From assembly GCF_000166135.1 (NCBI RefSeq), contig NC_014666.1:5704001-5768000 (forward strand): 64,000 bases of DNA. Reading direction: 5' to 3'. The translations under genes were made by a program, and so were the position numbers. The notes beneath the pieces are model-generated. The model had not been told where the DNA came from and did no database searches. It worked only from the letters and a program-made list of their open reading frames with translations. Shown in pieces: positions 25,149 through 33,800 of this stretch (positions are counted from its first letter, which is position 1; the number at the start of each line of letters is the position of its first letter). The stretch is from Pseudofrankia inefficax. Its GTDB lineage: Bacteria > Actinomycetota > Actinomycetes > Frankiales > Frankiaceae.

Positions 25149-26330
25149 ATGACCGAGACGATCTCCGCGGCCACCCGGGAGCCGACCGTCCCGCCGACGA
25201 CGGAACTCGACCCGGCCGCGACGGCGATCACCGGAATCACCGCGCTGGTGGTGGCACGCGGCGGGGCGGTGCCGCCGGGTGGGGCCGAGGCCGCGGCGGA
25301 GGCCGGCGGCCGGGTGCTCGTCGTCGGCTCCGGGGCCGCCGAGGCAGCCGAGGCGCTGCACCGGGCGACCGGCGGTGGGCCCGCGACCGAGGTCTGGTGG
25401 GCCGACACCGGCCCGGGACTGCGGGCTGGCACTCTGGCGGCCTCGCTCGCCCGGGCGCTCGCGGGTGCCGATCTCGTCGTGCTGCCCGCCTCCGCGGACG
25501 GGCGCGACCTCGCGCCGCGGCTGGCCGCAGCCCTCGACGTCCCCCTGCTGGCCGGCGCCGTCGCGGTGCGATCCGGCGCCGACGGCGAGCTGCGGGCCGA
25601 CCTGTCCCGGATCGACGGGCGGTTGCTGGTCACGGCGACCTGCGTGGCCCCGGCGGTCGCCACGCTGCTCCCCGGCGCGCGGTCCCTGTACGACGGGCCC
25701 GTCGCGCCGCCAGCCGGCGCCGCGATCCCGGCCCAGCCGAGTGGCGGGCCCGTCGCCGTCACCCTGGCGGCCCCGCCCGCCGGCCTGGTCGACGTCGAGG
25801 TGCTGGAGGTGCTGGAGCCCGACCCGGCGACGATGGACCTCGGCGAGGCGCGCCGGGTGCTCGGCGGCGGCGCCGGGCTGGTCGCCCGGACCGGCGCGCT
25901 CGCGGCGGTCGCGCCGGCGGCGGCGTTCGAGCTGCTCGCGGGCGTCGCGGCGGCGCTCGGGGCGTCGGCCGGAGCGACCCGGGTGGTCACCGACGCCGGC
26001 TGGATGAGCTACGACCGGCAGATCGGCACCACCGGCGTCACCCTCGACCCGGAGCTGTACCTCGCGTTCGGGGTCTCCGGCGCGAGCCAGCACACCGGCG
26101 GCCTGGGCGCGCCCGGCCATGTCGTGTCGATCAACACCGACCCGAGCTGCCCGATGACGTCGATGGCCGACCTCGGCCTCGTCAGCGACGCGGGCGGCCT
26201 GCTGGTCGAGCTGGCCCGCCGGCTCGGCGTCCCCCTCCCAGCCGGCCTCGACCCTCCAGCCGGCGCAGACCTCCCAGCCGACGGAGACGCCGCCGTGCCC
26301 GAACCGCGTGGGGAGGCCACGAGTGTCTGA
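25149..26330 (+). CDS. Electron transfer flavoprotein alpha subunit (FixB-like, mycofactocin-associated)
   Basis: A 393-residue ETF alpha homologue. The N-terminal ETF domain includes RVLVVGSGAAEAAEALHRAT and SLARALAGADLVVLPASADG. The C-terminal FAD-binding domain contains VVTDAGWMSYDRQIGTTGVT, LYLAFGVSGASQHTGG and the FAD-phosphate segment VSINTDPSCPMTSMADLGLV. It is about 70 residues longer than common ETF alpha, through Ala/Pro-rich ends. It should pair with the beta subunit encoded three genes downstream and pass electrons to the FixC-like enzyme. Its stop overlaps the fixC-like GTG start by 8 bases. Confidence 0.87.
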   Translation: MTETISAATREPTVPPTTELDPAATAITGITALVVARGGAVPPGGAEAAAEAGGRVLVVGSGAAEAAEALHRATGGGPATEVWWADTGPGLRAGTLAASLARALAGADLVVLPASADGRDLAPRLAAALDVPLLAGAVAVRSGADGELRADLSRIDGRLLVTATCVAPAVATLLPGARSLYDGPVAPPAGAAIPAQPSGGPVAVTLAAPPAGLVDVEVLEVLEPDPATMDLGEARRVLGGGAGLVARTGALAAVAPAAAFELLAGVAAALGASAGATRVVTDAGWMSYDRQIGTTGVTLDPELYLAFGVSGASQHTGGLGAPGHVVSINTDPSCPMTSMADLGLVSDAGGLLVELARRLGVPLPAGLDPPAGADLPADGDAAVPEPRGEATSV

Positions 26331-27654
26331 CGAGCGAGTGTCTGACGACAGGGCGCCCGACGTCGATGTGATCGTCGTCGGCGCCGGGCCGGCCGGCGCG
26401 GCGGCGGCACTGACGGCGGCCCGCGCGGGCGCGTCGGTGGTGCTGCTGGAGCGCGGCCCGTTCCCCGGCTCGAAGAACGTCTACGGCGGGGTCATCTACG
26501 GCCGGATCCTCGACGAGGTGCTGCCGAACTGGTGGGAGGAGGTGCCGGTCGAGCGCTGGGTGGTCCGCCGCTCGACGATGATCCTCACCGAGACCCAGGC
26601 GCTCACCGTCGACTTCCGCACCCAGGCCTGGGCCGGGCCGCCCTACAACGGCATGACCGCCTACCGGGCCGACTTCGACAGCTGGCTGGCCGGCAAGGCG
26701 ACCGCCGCCGGGGCCCGGCTGGTCACCTCGACGGTCGCGACCGGGCTGCTGCGTGACGCCACCGGCCGGGTCGTCGGCGTGCGCACCGACCGCGCCGACG
26801 GCGAGCTGCGGGCCAAGGTCGTCATCGCGGCGGACGGTGTGAACTCCTTCCTGGCCAAGGAGCTCGGCCTGCTGCCGAAGGCCGAGCCGACGCATCTCAC
26901 GCTGGGCGTCAAGGAGGTCCTGTCGCTGGGGCGCGAGGTGATCGACGAGCGGTTCGGCCTGCGCGGCTCCGAGGGCCTCGACATCGAGATGCTCGGCAAC
27001 ACCCGGGGCATCCCGGGCGGCGGCTTCCTCTACACGAACAGCGACACGGTCGCCATCGGCGCGGTGCTCGCCCTGCCGGGGCTCGCCGCCGCGAAGGTGC
27101 GGCCCGAGGAGATCATCGCCGACCTGAAGGGGCACCCGGCGATCGCGCCCTACCTGCGCGGCGCGACGGTGAAGGAGTACGCGGCGCACCTGATCCCCGA
27201 GGGCGGCTACGACCACATGCCGGCGCTCGCCGCCGACGGGCTGCTCATCGCCGGCGACGCGGCCGGGATGACGCTGGCCGCCGGGATCTGGCTGGAGGGC
27301 GTGAACTTCGCCCTCGGCTCCGGGCTGGTCGCGGGCCGGGTCGCCGCCGAGGCGGCCGCGGCGGGCGACGCGTCGAAGAAGCGGCTCGGCGCCTACCGCG
27401 CCGCGCTGGAGAAGCAGTTCGTCCTGGCCGACCACAAGCGGCTGCGCGGGGCGCCGGAGATCATCCTCTCGGAACGGATCCAGCGCCGCTACCCGGGCCT
27501 GATGGCCGACCTGGTCGAGAGCCTGTTCACGGTCACGAACCCGCAGCCGAAGCCCGGCGCGCTCGCCCTGCTGCGGCGCGCGGCCAAGCGCAACGGCGTC
27601 AGCCTGCGCGAGCTCGCCAGCGACGGCGTGAAGATCGGAAAGGTGTTCCGGTGA
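26323..27654 (+). CDS. FixC-like ETF:quinone oxidoreductase
   Basis: A 443-residue FAD protein of the geranylgeranyl-reductase/ETF-QO family. The dinucleotide fold VIVVGAGPAGAAAALTAARA is followed by the FixC blocks NVYGGVIYGRILDEVLPNWW, PYNGMTAYRADFDSWLAGKA, LTLGVKEVLSLGREVIDERF and GLLIAGDAAGMTLAAGIWLE. FixC-type proteins lack their own 4Fe-4S domain and use FixX, whose gene follows here with a GTGA overlap. It would oxidise the ETF and reduce quinone at the membrane face. GGGAGG six bases ahead of GTG 26323 supports the start; the GTGTCTGACGA start sequence is duplicated 15 bases on. Confidence 0.92.
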   Translation: MSDERVSDDRAPDVDVIVVGAGPAGAAAALTAARAGASVVLLERGPFPGSKNVYGGVIYGRILDEVLPNWWEEVPVERWVVRRSTMILTETQALTVDFRTQAWAGPPYNGMTAYRADFDSWLAGKATAAGARLVTSTVATGLLRDATGRVVGVRTDRADGELRAKVVIAADGVNSFLAKELGLLPKAEPTHLTLGVKEVLSLGREVIDERFGLRGSEGLDIEMLGNTRGIPGGGFLYTNSDTVAIGAVLALPGLAAAKVRPEEIIADLKGHPAIAPYLRGATVKEYAAHLIPEGGYDHMPALAADGLLIAGDAAGMTLAAGIWLEGVNFALGSGLVAGRVAAEAAAAGDASKKRLGAYRAALEKQFVLADHKRLRGAPEIILSERIQRRYPGLMADLVESLFTVTNPQPKPGALALLRRAAKRNGVSLRELASDGVKIGKVFR

Positions 27655-28085
27655 GCCGCTTCGGCTTCCGCAAGGCCTCGGCGGCCGGCCTGGCGGCCCC
27701 GGACACGACACCCGCGGTCCCGGCACCGGCACCCCTGGCCCCGACGGCCGCGATGCCACCCGCGCCGGCGGCGTCGACCTCGACGGCGGCGGGCGAGCGG
27801 TACGGCGAGCTGGCGTTCGACGACCGGATGGCGACGGTCGACTTCCGGGTCGGCGAGCGGGCGCACATCGTCGTCGACTCCGACGTCTGCCGGTCGTGCA
27901 CCACCCGGGCCTGCGTCACGGCCTGCCCGGCGGACCTGTTCGCGCCGACCTCCGACGGCGGCATCCTGTTCAACTACGAGCAGTGCTTCGAGTGCGGCAC
28001 CTGCTACCAGGTCTGCAACGGCGAGGGCGCGATCACCTGGACCTATCCCGACGGCGGCCACGGCGTCGTCTTCCGCCAGGGCTGA
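27651..28085 (+). CDS. FixX-like ferredoxin
   Basis: A 144-residue iron-sulfur protein. After about 45 Ala/Pro/Ser/Thr-rich residues, the core reads MATVDFRVGERAHIVVDSDV, CRSCTTRACVTACPADLF and YEQCFECGTCYQVCNGEGAI. The last block with CxECGTC is the FixX signature. The eight cysteines exceed the four needed for one 4Fe-4S cluster; whether a second forms is open. The partner is FixC encoded just upstream; together they correspond to the two parts of ETF:quinone oxidoreductase. The N-terminal extension is unusual and probably flexible. Confidence 0.9.
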   Translation: MSRFGFRKASAAGLAAPDTTPAVPAPAPLAPTAAMPPAPAASTSTAAGERYGELAFDDRMATVDFRVGERAHIVVDSDVCRSCTTRACVTACPADLFAPTSDGGILFNYEQCFECGTCYQVCNGEGAITWTYPDGGHGVVFRQG

Positions 28086-28089
28086 GGGC

Positions 28090-29151
28090 ATGAGCGTGCA
28101 CACGAACGGACCGTCCCCCGTCACCCCGGCCTCCAGCAGCCCGGCCCCGCGGGCCGCGCAGCCGGCCCCCGACGACACGCCGCTCGTCGCGGTCTGCCTG
28201 CGGGTGGCCGACCTGCGGCCGCGGGTCGACCCGCTGACCGGCGCGCTGACCCAGTCCGCGCACGGGGTGGGGCTCTCGGCGGCCGACGAGGCGGCGCTCG
28301 AACGGGCGCTGACCATCGCCGAGGCCTGGTCGGGCCGGGTGCTCGCGCTCGCCGCCGGGCCGCCGATCGTCGACGGGCCGCTGCGCGCCGCCTCGGCGCT
28401 CGGCGCGCAGCCGCTACGGGTCGCCTGGCCGCCCGCCGATCCCGCGGCCCACGGCGGCCCGGGGCACGGCCACGACATTCCCGACCAGCGCGACCCCGAG
28501 CCGTTCGGCCCGGCGTCCCAGTACCTCGCGGACGTCGCCGGCGACACCCGCGCGCTGGCGGTGGCCCTGGTGGACGCGATCCGCACGGTCGGCGAGCCGG
28601 CCCTGGTGCTGTGCGGCGACCACTCCCCCGACCGCGGCACCGGCGCGCTGCCCGCACAGCTCGCCGACGCTCTCGGTGCCGCGCAGGCGCTCGGCCTCGT
28701 CGACCTGCGCGTCGAGCCCCAGCAGGTCGGCGAACCCCGGCAGGCCGGTGAGCGCAGGCTGCTTGGTGAGCGCAGGCTCGACGGGGGACGCCGGGAGCGG
28801 CTGCGGATCCCGACGCCGGCGGTGTGCTCGGCCGAGGCGGCCGGAGTCCGGCTGCGCCGCGCGTCGCTGCCGGCGCTGCTCGCCACCGGCGACGCCCCGA
28901 TCCCGGCCGTCGAACCCGCCGGCGACGCGGACCTGGCCGGCGCGGTCCGGGTCGAGTCGGTCCGCGCCTACCGCCCGCGCACCCGGGTGGTCCCGCCGCC
29001 GGCCGGCGCGACGCCCCGGGACCGGCTGCTGGCGCTGACCGGCGCGCTCGTCGCCCATGAGCCTCCCATGATCGTCGGCCCGGCCAGCGCGGCCGAGGCC
29101 GCCGACGCCCTGCTGGCCTACCTCACCCGCGCCGGCTACCTGACCTCCTGA
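28090..29151 (+). CDS. Electron transfer flavoprotein beta subunit (FixA-like, mycofactocin-associated)
   Basis: A 353-residue ETF beta homologue. It begins with a Pro/Ala/Ser-rich leader of about 30 residues, then TPLVAVCLRVADLRPRVDPL, LSAADEAALERALTIAEAWS, GRVLALAAGPPIVDGPLRAA and LALTGALVAHEPPMIVGPAS. A central insert (EPQQVGEPRQAGERRLLGER and following) is built of repeated DNA (GGTGAGCGCAGGCT twice). Common ETF beta is about 260 residues, so this is a divergent, extended form. It closes the operon order alpha, quinone oxidoreductase, ferredoxin, beta. A 15-bp tandem repeat begins at its stop codon. Confidence 0.82.
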   Translation: MSVHTNGPSPVTPASSSPAPRAAQPAPDDTPLVAVCLRVADLRPRVDPLTGALTQSAHGVGLSAADEAALERALTIAEAWSGRVLALAAGPPIVDGPLRAASALGAQPLRVAWPPADPAAHGGPGHGHDIPDQRDPEPFGPASQYLADVAGDTRALAVALVDAIRTVGEPALVLCGDHSPDRGTGALPAQLADALGAAQALGLVDLRVEPQQVGEPRQAGERRLLGERRLDGGRRERLRIPTPAVCSAEAAGVRLRRASLPALLATGDAPIPAVEPAGDADLAGAVRVESVRAYRPRTRVVPPPAGATPRDRLLALTGALVAHEPPMIVGPASAAEAADALLAYLTRAGYLTS

Positions 29152-29220
29152 CCGACCGGCCCCTGACCGACCGGCCCCTGACCGACCGGCCCCTGACCGA
29201 CCGGCCTCTGACCGACCGGC
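29148..29220. repeat. 15-bp tandem repeat, five copies
   Basis: The unit CTGACCGACCGGCCC occurs at 29148, 29163, 29178, 29193 and 29208, the last copy shortened and one copy with a single change. The first copy includes the TGA stop of the ETF beta gene. It may be slipped-strand expansion, or it may form structure that ends transcription of the operon. Confidence 0.9.
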
Positions 29221-29330
29221 ACTGCCGTGGCCTGGGGTTTTGTCCCAGGCCCGACGGGGATGGCCCGGAGTTGTCGGCTCCGGGCCTGGAGACGCGGGGC
29301 CAGGTTCTCGACCTGAGAGGCGGCCCCAGC

Positions 29331-29726
29331 ATGAAGCAGGACGAGCTTGTGTCCGCGATCCGCGCGACCGGCGGCTTCACGTCGGCAGGGCAGGCCGAGA
29401 CGGCGGCCCGAGCCACCCTCACGGTCCTCGGGGAACGGCTCTCTGGCGGCGAGACCCGGGACCTCGCCGCCCAGCTGCCCGCCGCCTTCGCCGAGGCGCT
29501 CCCGCCGGTCGGCGCCGGGGAGCGGTTCGACGTGAACGAGTTCTACCGGCGGGTCGCCTCGATCGAGGGTGACTCGTGCACGGCGCCCAGGGCGCGCCGT
29601 CACGCCCGCGCGGTCGTGGCCGCTCTGAAGGCCGGCGTCTCCCCGGCGGAGTTCGAGGACGTCGCGGCCCAGCTACCGGCCGACTACGCCGACCTGCTCA
29701 GCCGCGAGCCCGTGATCCACTACTGA
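29331..29726 (+). CDS. DUF2267 family protein
   Basis: A 131-residue helical protein with the DUF2267 pattern: ELVSAIRATGGFTSAGQAET, ARATLTVLGERLSGGETRDL, AAQLPAAFAEAL, FYRRVASIEG and VVAALKAGVSPAEFEDVAAQ followed by LPADYADLL. The repeated AAQLPA(A/D)(F/Y)A(E/D)(A/L)L segments are typical. The family is conserved in Actinobacteria, and its function is not known. GAGAGG lies ten bases before the ATG. Confidence 0.87.
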   Translation: MKQDELVSAIRATGGFTSAGQAETAARATLTVLGERLSGGETRDLAAQLPAAFAEALPPVGAGERFDVNEFYRRVASIEGDSCTAPRARRHARAVVAALKAGVSPAEFEDVAAQLPADYADLLSREPVIHY

Positions 29727-30002
29727 GCGCGGCCGAACGGTCGTCGTCGGGCCGCCGTAACGGTCCCGTCGTCACGGGTTAAATTTCCGCCTATAGCATT
29801 TCTTCGGGGCCGCCAGCCACGCACCGGACGAACAGGCCGGGGGCAAAACGGTCGTTCTCCTTTGAAAATCGGTTTCGATGTCGTGGCACGGTGACCCCAG
29901 TCACAGTGTCATCGACGCGGTCGGCTACGCTCCCCGCCTGCGGGGCGACGGATCGTAGAAGACTGGTCGCCGACCGTGCGGGACCGATGGCGGAGGCTTC
30001 GG
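29727..30002. other. 276-bp intergenic region upstream of the Cas6-like gene
   Basis: This stretch is visibly less GC-rich than its surroundings (GGGTTAAATTTCCGCCTATA near 29780) and should hold a promoter. No gene is seen. A short hairpin CCCCG-CCTG-CGGGG is at 29932-29945. There is no repeated spacer-repeat pattern, so it is not a CRISPR array. Confidence 0.6.
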
Positions 30003-30830
30003 ATGCCGTCGATGCTTGTGCTCCGGTTGGCGGGCGCCATTCCGGACGTCGCCCCACGCTGGCTGCTCGGCGCGGCCAGCGCGATCTGCGAGCCGGGCGT
30101 CGGCGACGCGCCCACCCAGGCCCGGCCCTTCAGCGTGGGCGCCGTCGTGCCCGTCGTCGAGGATGCCCGGGTGCCCGTGGCGTCCTGGCGGCTGGGCTGG
30201 CTGGAGGACGACGCCCCGCCGCCGGGCTGGCCGCCGGCCGAGGTCCGGTTCGGCTCCCAGGCCCGGACCGTGCTCGCCGCCGAGCTGCACCGCCGGTCCT
30301 ACGCCGCGCTCGCGCAGGGCACCCCGGCCCGTCACGTCCGGCTGACGATGACCACCCCGACCTTCTTCGCCCTGGACGGCCGCGACCTGCCGCTGCCCGA
30401 CCCGGCACTGATGATCCGCGGCCTGCTGGCCCGGTGGAACGGCTACGCGCCCGGCCCGCTGCGGATCGGCGCCGACGACGCCCGGGCGCTCGTCGACGCG
30501 GTCTACCTCGACGGGATGTGGGGCGCGAGCGCCGACGTCGAGCTGGGCCACGGGCTGCGCCAGACCGGTTTCGTCGGCCAGGCCGACCTGCGGCTGCTGG
30601 CGGCCACCTCGGACTACATCGCCACGATGTTCACCGCGCTCACCCGGTTCGCGACCTACGCGGGGGTCGGCGCCCGGACCGCCTACGGGTTCGGCGCCGT
30701 CGACGTCGACATCGTCGACGTGCCCGTACCGCGGCGCCCGGCGGCCGCGGCCGCCTCCGGCGGTCCGCGACGCGCGGGAACTCTCACCTCGACGCGCCCG
30801 CCCCGGCTGGCCACCTCTCCGCTGACCTGA
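30003..30830 (+). CDS. Stand-alone Cas6-like protein (CRISPR_Cas6 domain)
   Basis: A 275-residue protein. The C-terminal RAMP-like half has RLTMTTPTFFALDGRDLPLP (114-133), then PALMIRGLLARWNGYAP, TGFVGQADLRLLA and the glycine-rich loop GVGARTAYGFG (221-231). That order is characteristic of Cas6 C-terminal domains, which cut CRISPR precursor RNA. There is no cas1, cas2, effector gene or array in the 30 kb either side inside the window, so it is an orphan; its role could be trans-acting crRNA processing or something unrelated. GGAGG six bases before ATG 30003 fixes the start. It converges on the LuxR gene with a 12-base gap. Confidence 0.75.
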   Translation: MPSMLVLRLAGAIPDVAPRWLLGAASAICEPGVGDAPTQARPFSVGAVVPVVEDARVPVASWRLGWLEDDAPPPGWPPAEVRFGSQARTVLAAELHRRSYAALAQGTPARHVRLTMTTPTFFALDGRDLPLPDPALMIRGLLARWNGYAPGPLRIGADDARALVDAVYLDGMWGASADVELGHGLRQTGFVGQADLRLLAATSDYIATMFTALTRFATYAGVGARTAYGFGAVDVDIVDVPVPRRPAAAAASGGPRRAGTLTSTRPPRLATSPLT

Positions 30831-30842
30831 CCCGTCCAGGCG

Positions 30843-33800
30843 TCACCGCGCGTTGCTGGCGGCCCGGTCGAACAGGTGCAGGCGGTGGGCGACCGCGGCC
30901 GCCTCGCCGCGGGTCGCGACGCCGAGCTTGCCGAGGATGTTGGAGACGTGCGTGCTCGCCGTCTTGCGGCTGATGAACAGTGCCGAGGCGATCTGCGGGT
31001 TCGAGCCGCCCGCGGCGACGAGCCGCAGCACCTCCAGCTCCCGGGCGGTCAGGCCGAGCGGCGGCCCGTCCTCGGCGCACGGCTCGGCGTCGCCGCCGGC
31101 CGGCCCGTCGACCGGCTCGCCCGGACCCGACAGCACGACCCGGGCGGCGACGGCGAGCTCGCCGAGTTCCCGGCGCAACAGGTGGGCGCCCAGCTCGTCG
31201 GCGATCGCCGCGGCGCCGCGCAGCTCGGCCGCGGCGGCGGCCCGGTCACCGACGGCCAGCAGCGACTCGGCCAGGCCACGCAGCGCGCAGGCGCGCTGAT
31301 AGGTGACGCCGAGCGCGCCCCAGGCCTTCGCCGCGCTCGCCCAGGCGCCCGGATCCGCGCCGCCCTGCGCCCTGGCCAGCTCGCCGGCGACCATCGCCCG
31401 GAAGGCCTCACCGCTGGGGTACCGCTCGAACGGCAGCTCGGCGGCCACCGCCGCGAGCCGCCCGGCGCCGTCGAGGGCCCGGCGCAGGCCCTCGGTGTCC
31501 CGCCGGACCCGGGCCACGACCGCGGCCTCGGCGGCCGCCGCCATCCCGGCGGCCAGCAGCGGCGCCACGTAACGGACCACGTCCGGCAGGTCGAAGTGCG
31601 CCAGCGTCTCGAGCACCCGGTCGGCCACCGCGCCCGGATCGCCGCGGCGCAGCTCCAGCTCCGCCCACAGCCGGGCCGACGGCAACACGTACTGGCTGTC
31701 GACGAACCTCTTCGCCCGCAGGCTGTCGGCCGCGGCCAGCGCCGTCGCGGCCTCGTCGAGCCGGTCCCGGACCAGCGCGACCTCGCCGCGCAGCTCGCTG
31801 AGGAACATCGCGTTGATGCCGACCGGCACCAGCTCCGCGAGCTGGGCCAGCATCCGCTCGGCCTCGGTCCAGCGGCCGGAGCCGATCATGGCCTCCACCA
31901 CGTTGCCAGCGATGATCATGCTGGCCCGTTCCTGACCGAGCCGCCGGGCCAGCCGCAGGCCCTCCTGACCGACGAGGATCGCCTCGTCGAACCGCCAGGC
32001 GCCCAGCCAGGTGTCGGACTCGTGGGTGTAGCTCGCGAGGATCAGGTCGTCGGCGCCCAGCTCGACGGCGATCTCCCGGCCGCGCCGTACGTCGATCGGT
32101 TCGCCCCAGACCGGGGCCAGGCAGTCGGAACTCAGCAGCGCGGACGCCTCGGCCCGGCGGGCCCCGGTCGCCCGGGCGACCGCGAGCGCCTCGTCCATCG
32201 CGGCCTGGCCGGCGGCCCGCCGCGGCACCGACGAGAACGCCTTGCCCAGGGCGACGAGCACCGCGGCGCGTGCCGGCGTCGGCGGGTCCGCCGGCACCAG
32301 CCGGACGGCCTCCTGCGCCTCGGACACTCCGTCGGAGCGGCCGAGCTTGCGCTGCAGCCTGCTCTGCTCGGTCAGCACCAGCGCGAGCCGCACCGGGTCA
32401 CCGAGCCGGCTCGCCTCCACCCGCGCCCTGGCCAGCAGCTCGTCCTCGCGGCGCAGCTCGCCGGCCGTCCTGGCGGCCAGGATCGCGGCCTCCAGAATGG
32501 CCAGGCGGTCCTTGCCGGTCAGGGCACCCGGGTCCGCCACCTCGTCCCAGCTCGCGAGCGCCCGCTCGTAGTGGCGCAGCGCCTCCGCGTAGGCGTAGGA
32601 GCATTCGGCCGCCTCGGCGGCGTGCAGCAGCGCGGGCAGGGCCCGGACGTGGTCGTGGGCCGAATACCAGTGGAAGGCGACCGTCGCCGCCGCCTGCGCC
32701 GGGCCGCCGACCAGGCACGGGTCCGCCTCGACCGCCTGCGCGTAGCGGCGGTGCAGGTGCTTTCCCTCGCCCGGCAGCCCGTCGTCGTGCAGGGCGTCGC
32801 GGGTCAGCGCGTGCCGGAACGCGTAGCCGCCGGCGTCCTGGTCGACCAGCAGCACCCCGGCCGCGACGGCGGCCCGCAGCGCCTCCCACACCTGCTCGTC
32901 CGACAGGCCGGCGACGGCGGCGAGCAGCCGGTGCGCGACCCGCTGGCCGCCGGCCGCCGCGACCCGCAGCAGGTCGCGGGTCGCGGCCGGCAGCGCGTCG
33001 ACCCGGGCGAGCAGCGCCTCCCGCAGGGTCGGGGTGATCACGACCCCCAGGCTGCCGTCCTGGGAGGCGGCCACGACCTCCTCGACGAAGAAGGCGTTGC
33101 CGTCCGAGCAGGCCAGGACCTCGTCGACCAGGCCGTCCGGCACGGTGGCGCCCAGGATCGCGCCGACCAGCTCCGCGACCTCGCCGCGGCCGAACCGGTG
33201 CAGCTCGACCCGTTCGACCCAGCGCGTCCGCTCCCGCCCCGAGGGGGCGGCCCAGCGCAGCCGCTCGGCCTCGGCCAGGAAGTTCCGCAGCGGGTGCCCG
33301 GGCCCGACCCCGTCGGCCCGGTAGGTGAGCACCAGCGTCACCCGGGAGCCGCGCACGTTGCGCAGCAGGAACGCGGCGAGCGCCCGGGTCGACTGGTCGG
33401 CCCAGTGCAGATCCTCGATCACGAACAGCACCGGCCGGGTCGCGGCGAGCGCCTCCAGCAGACCGAGCACCAGGTCGAACAGGCGCCCGGAGCTGTGCGC
33501 GTCCTCGCCGGCCGCGGGCGGCGCGCCGCGGCCGAGCTCCGGCAGCAGCCGGGCCAGCTCGCCGCGCCGGTCGCCGACGAGCCCGACCAGGCCGTCGGGC
33601 CCGAGCTGGCGGGCCAGGCCACGCAGCGCCTCGACCACCGGCGCCAGCGGCAGCCCATCGCCCTCCAGCTCGACGCAGCCGCCGGTCAGCACCGTGTGGC
33701 CGGCGCCGTCCGCCCGGGCGATCAGCTCCTCGACCAGCCGGGTCTTGCCGACGCCCGCCTCGCCGCCGACGATGACGGCGGCCCCCTCGCCAGCCTCGGC

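Noticed and set aside
29720-30010. Possible CRISPR array next to the Cas6-like gene
   Set aside because: Only one short hairpin is present; there is no repeated unit with spacers.
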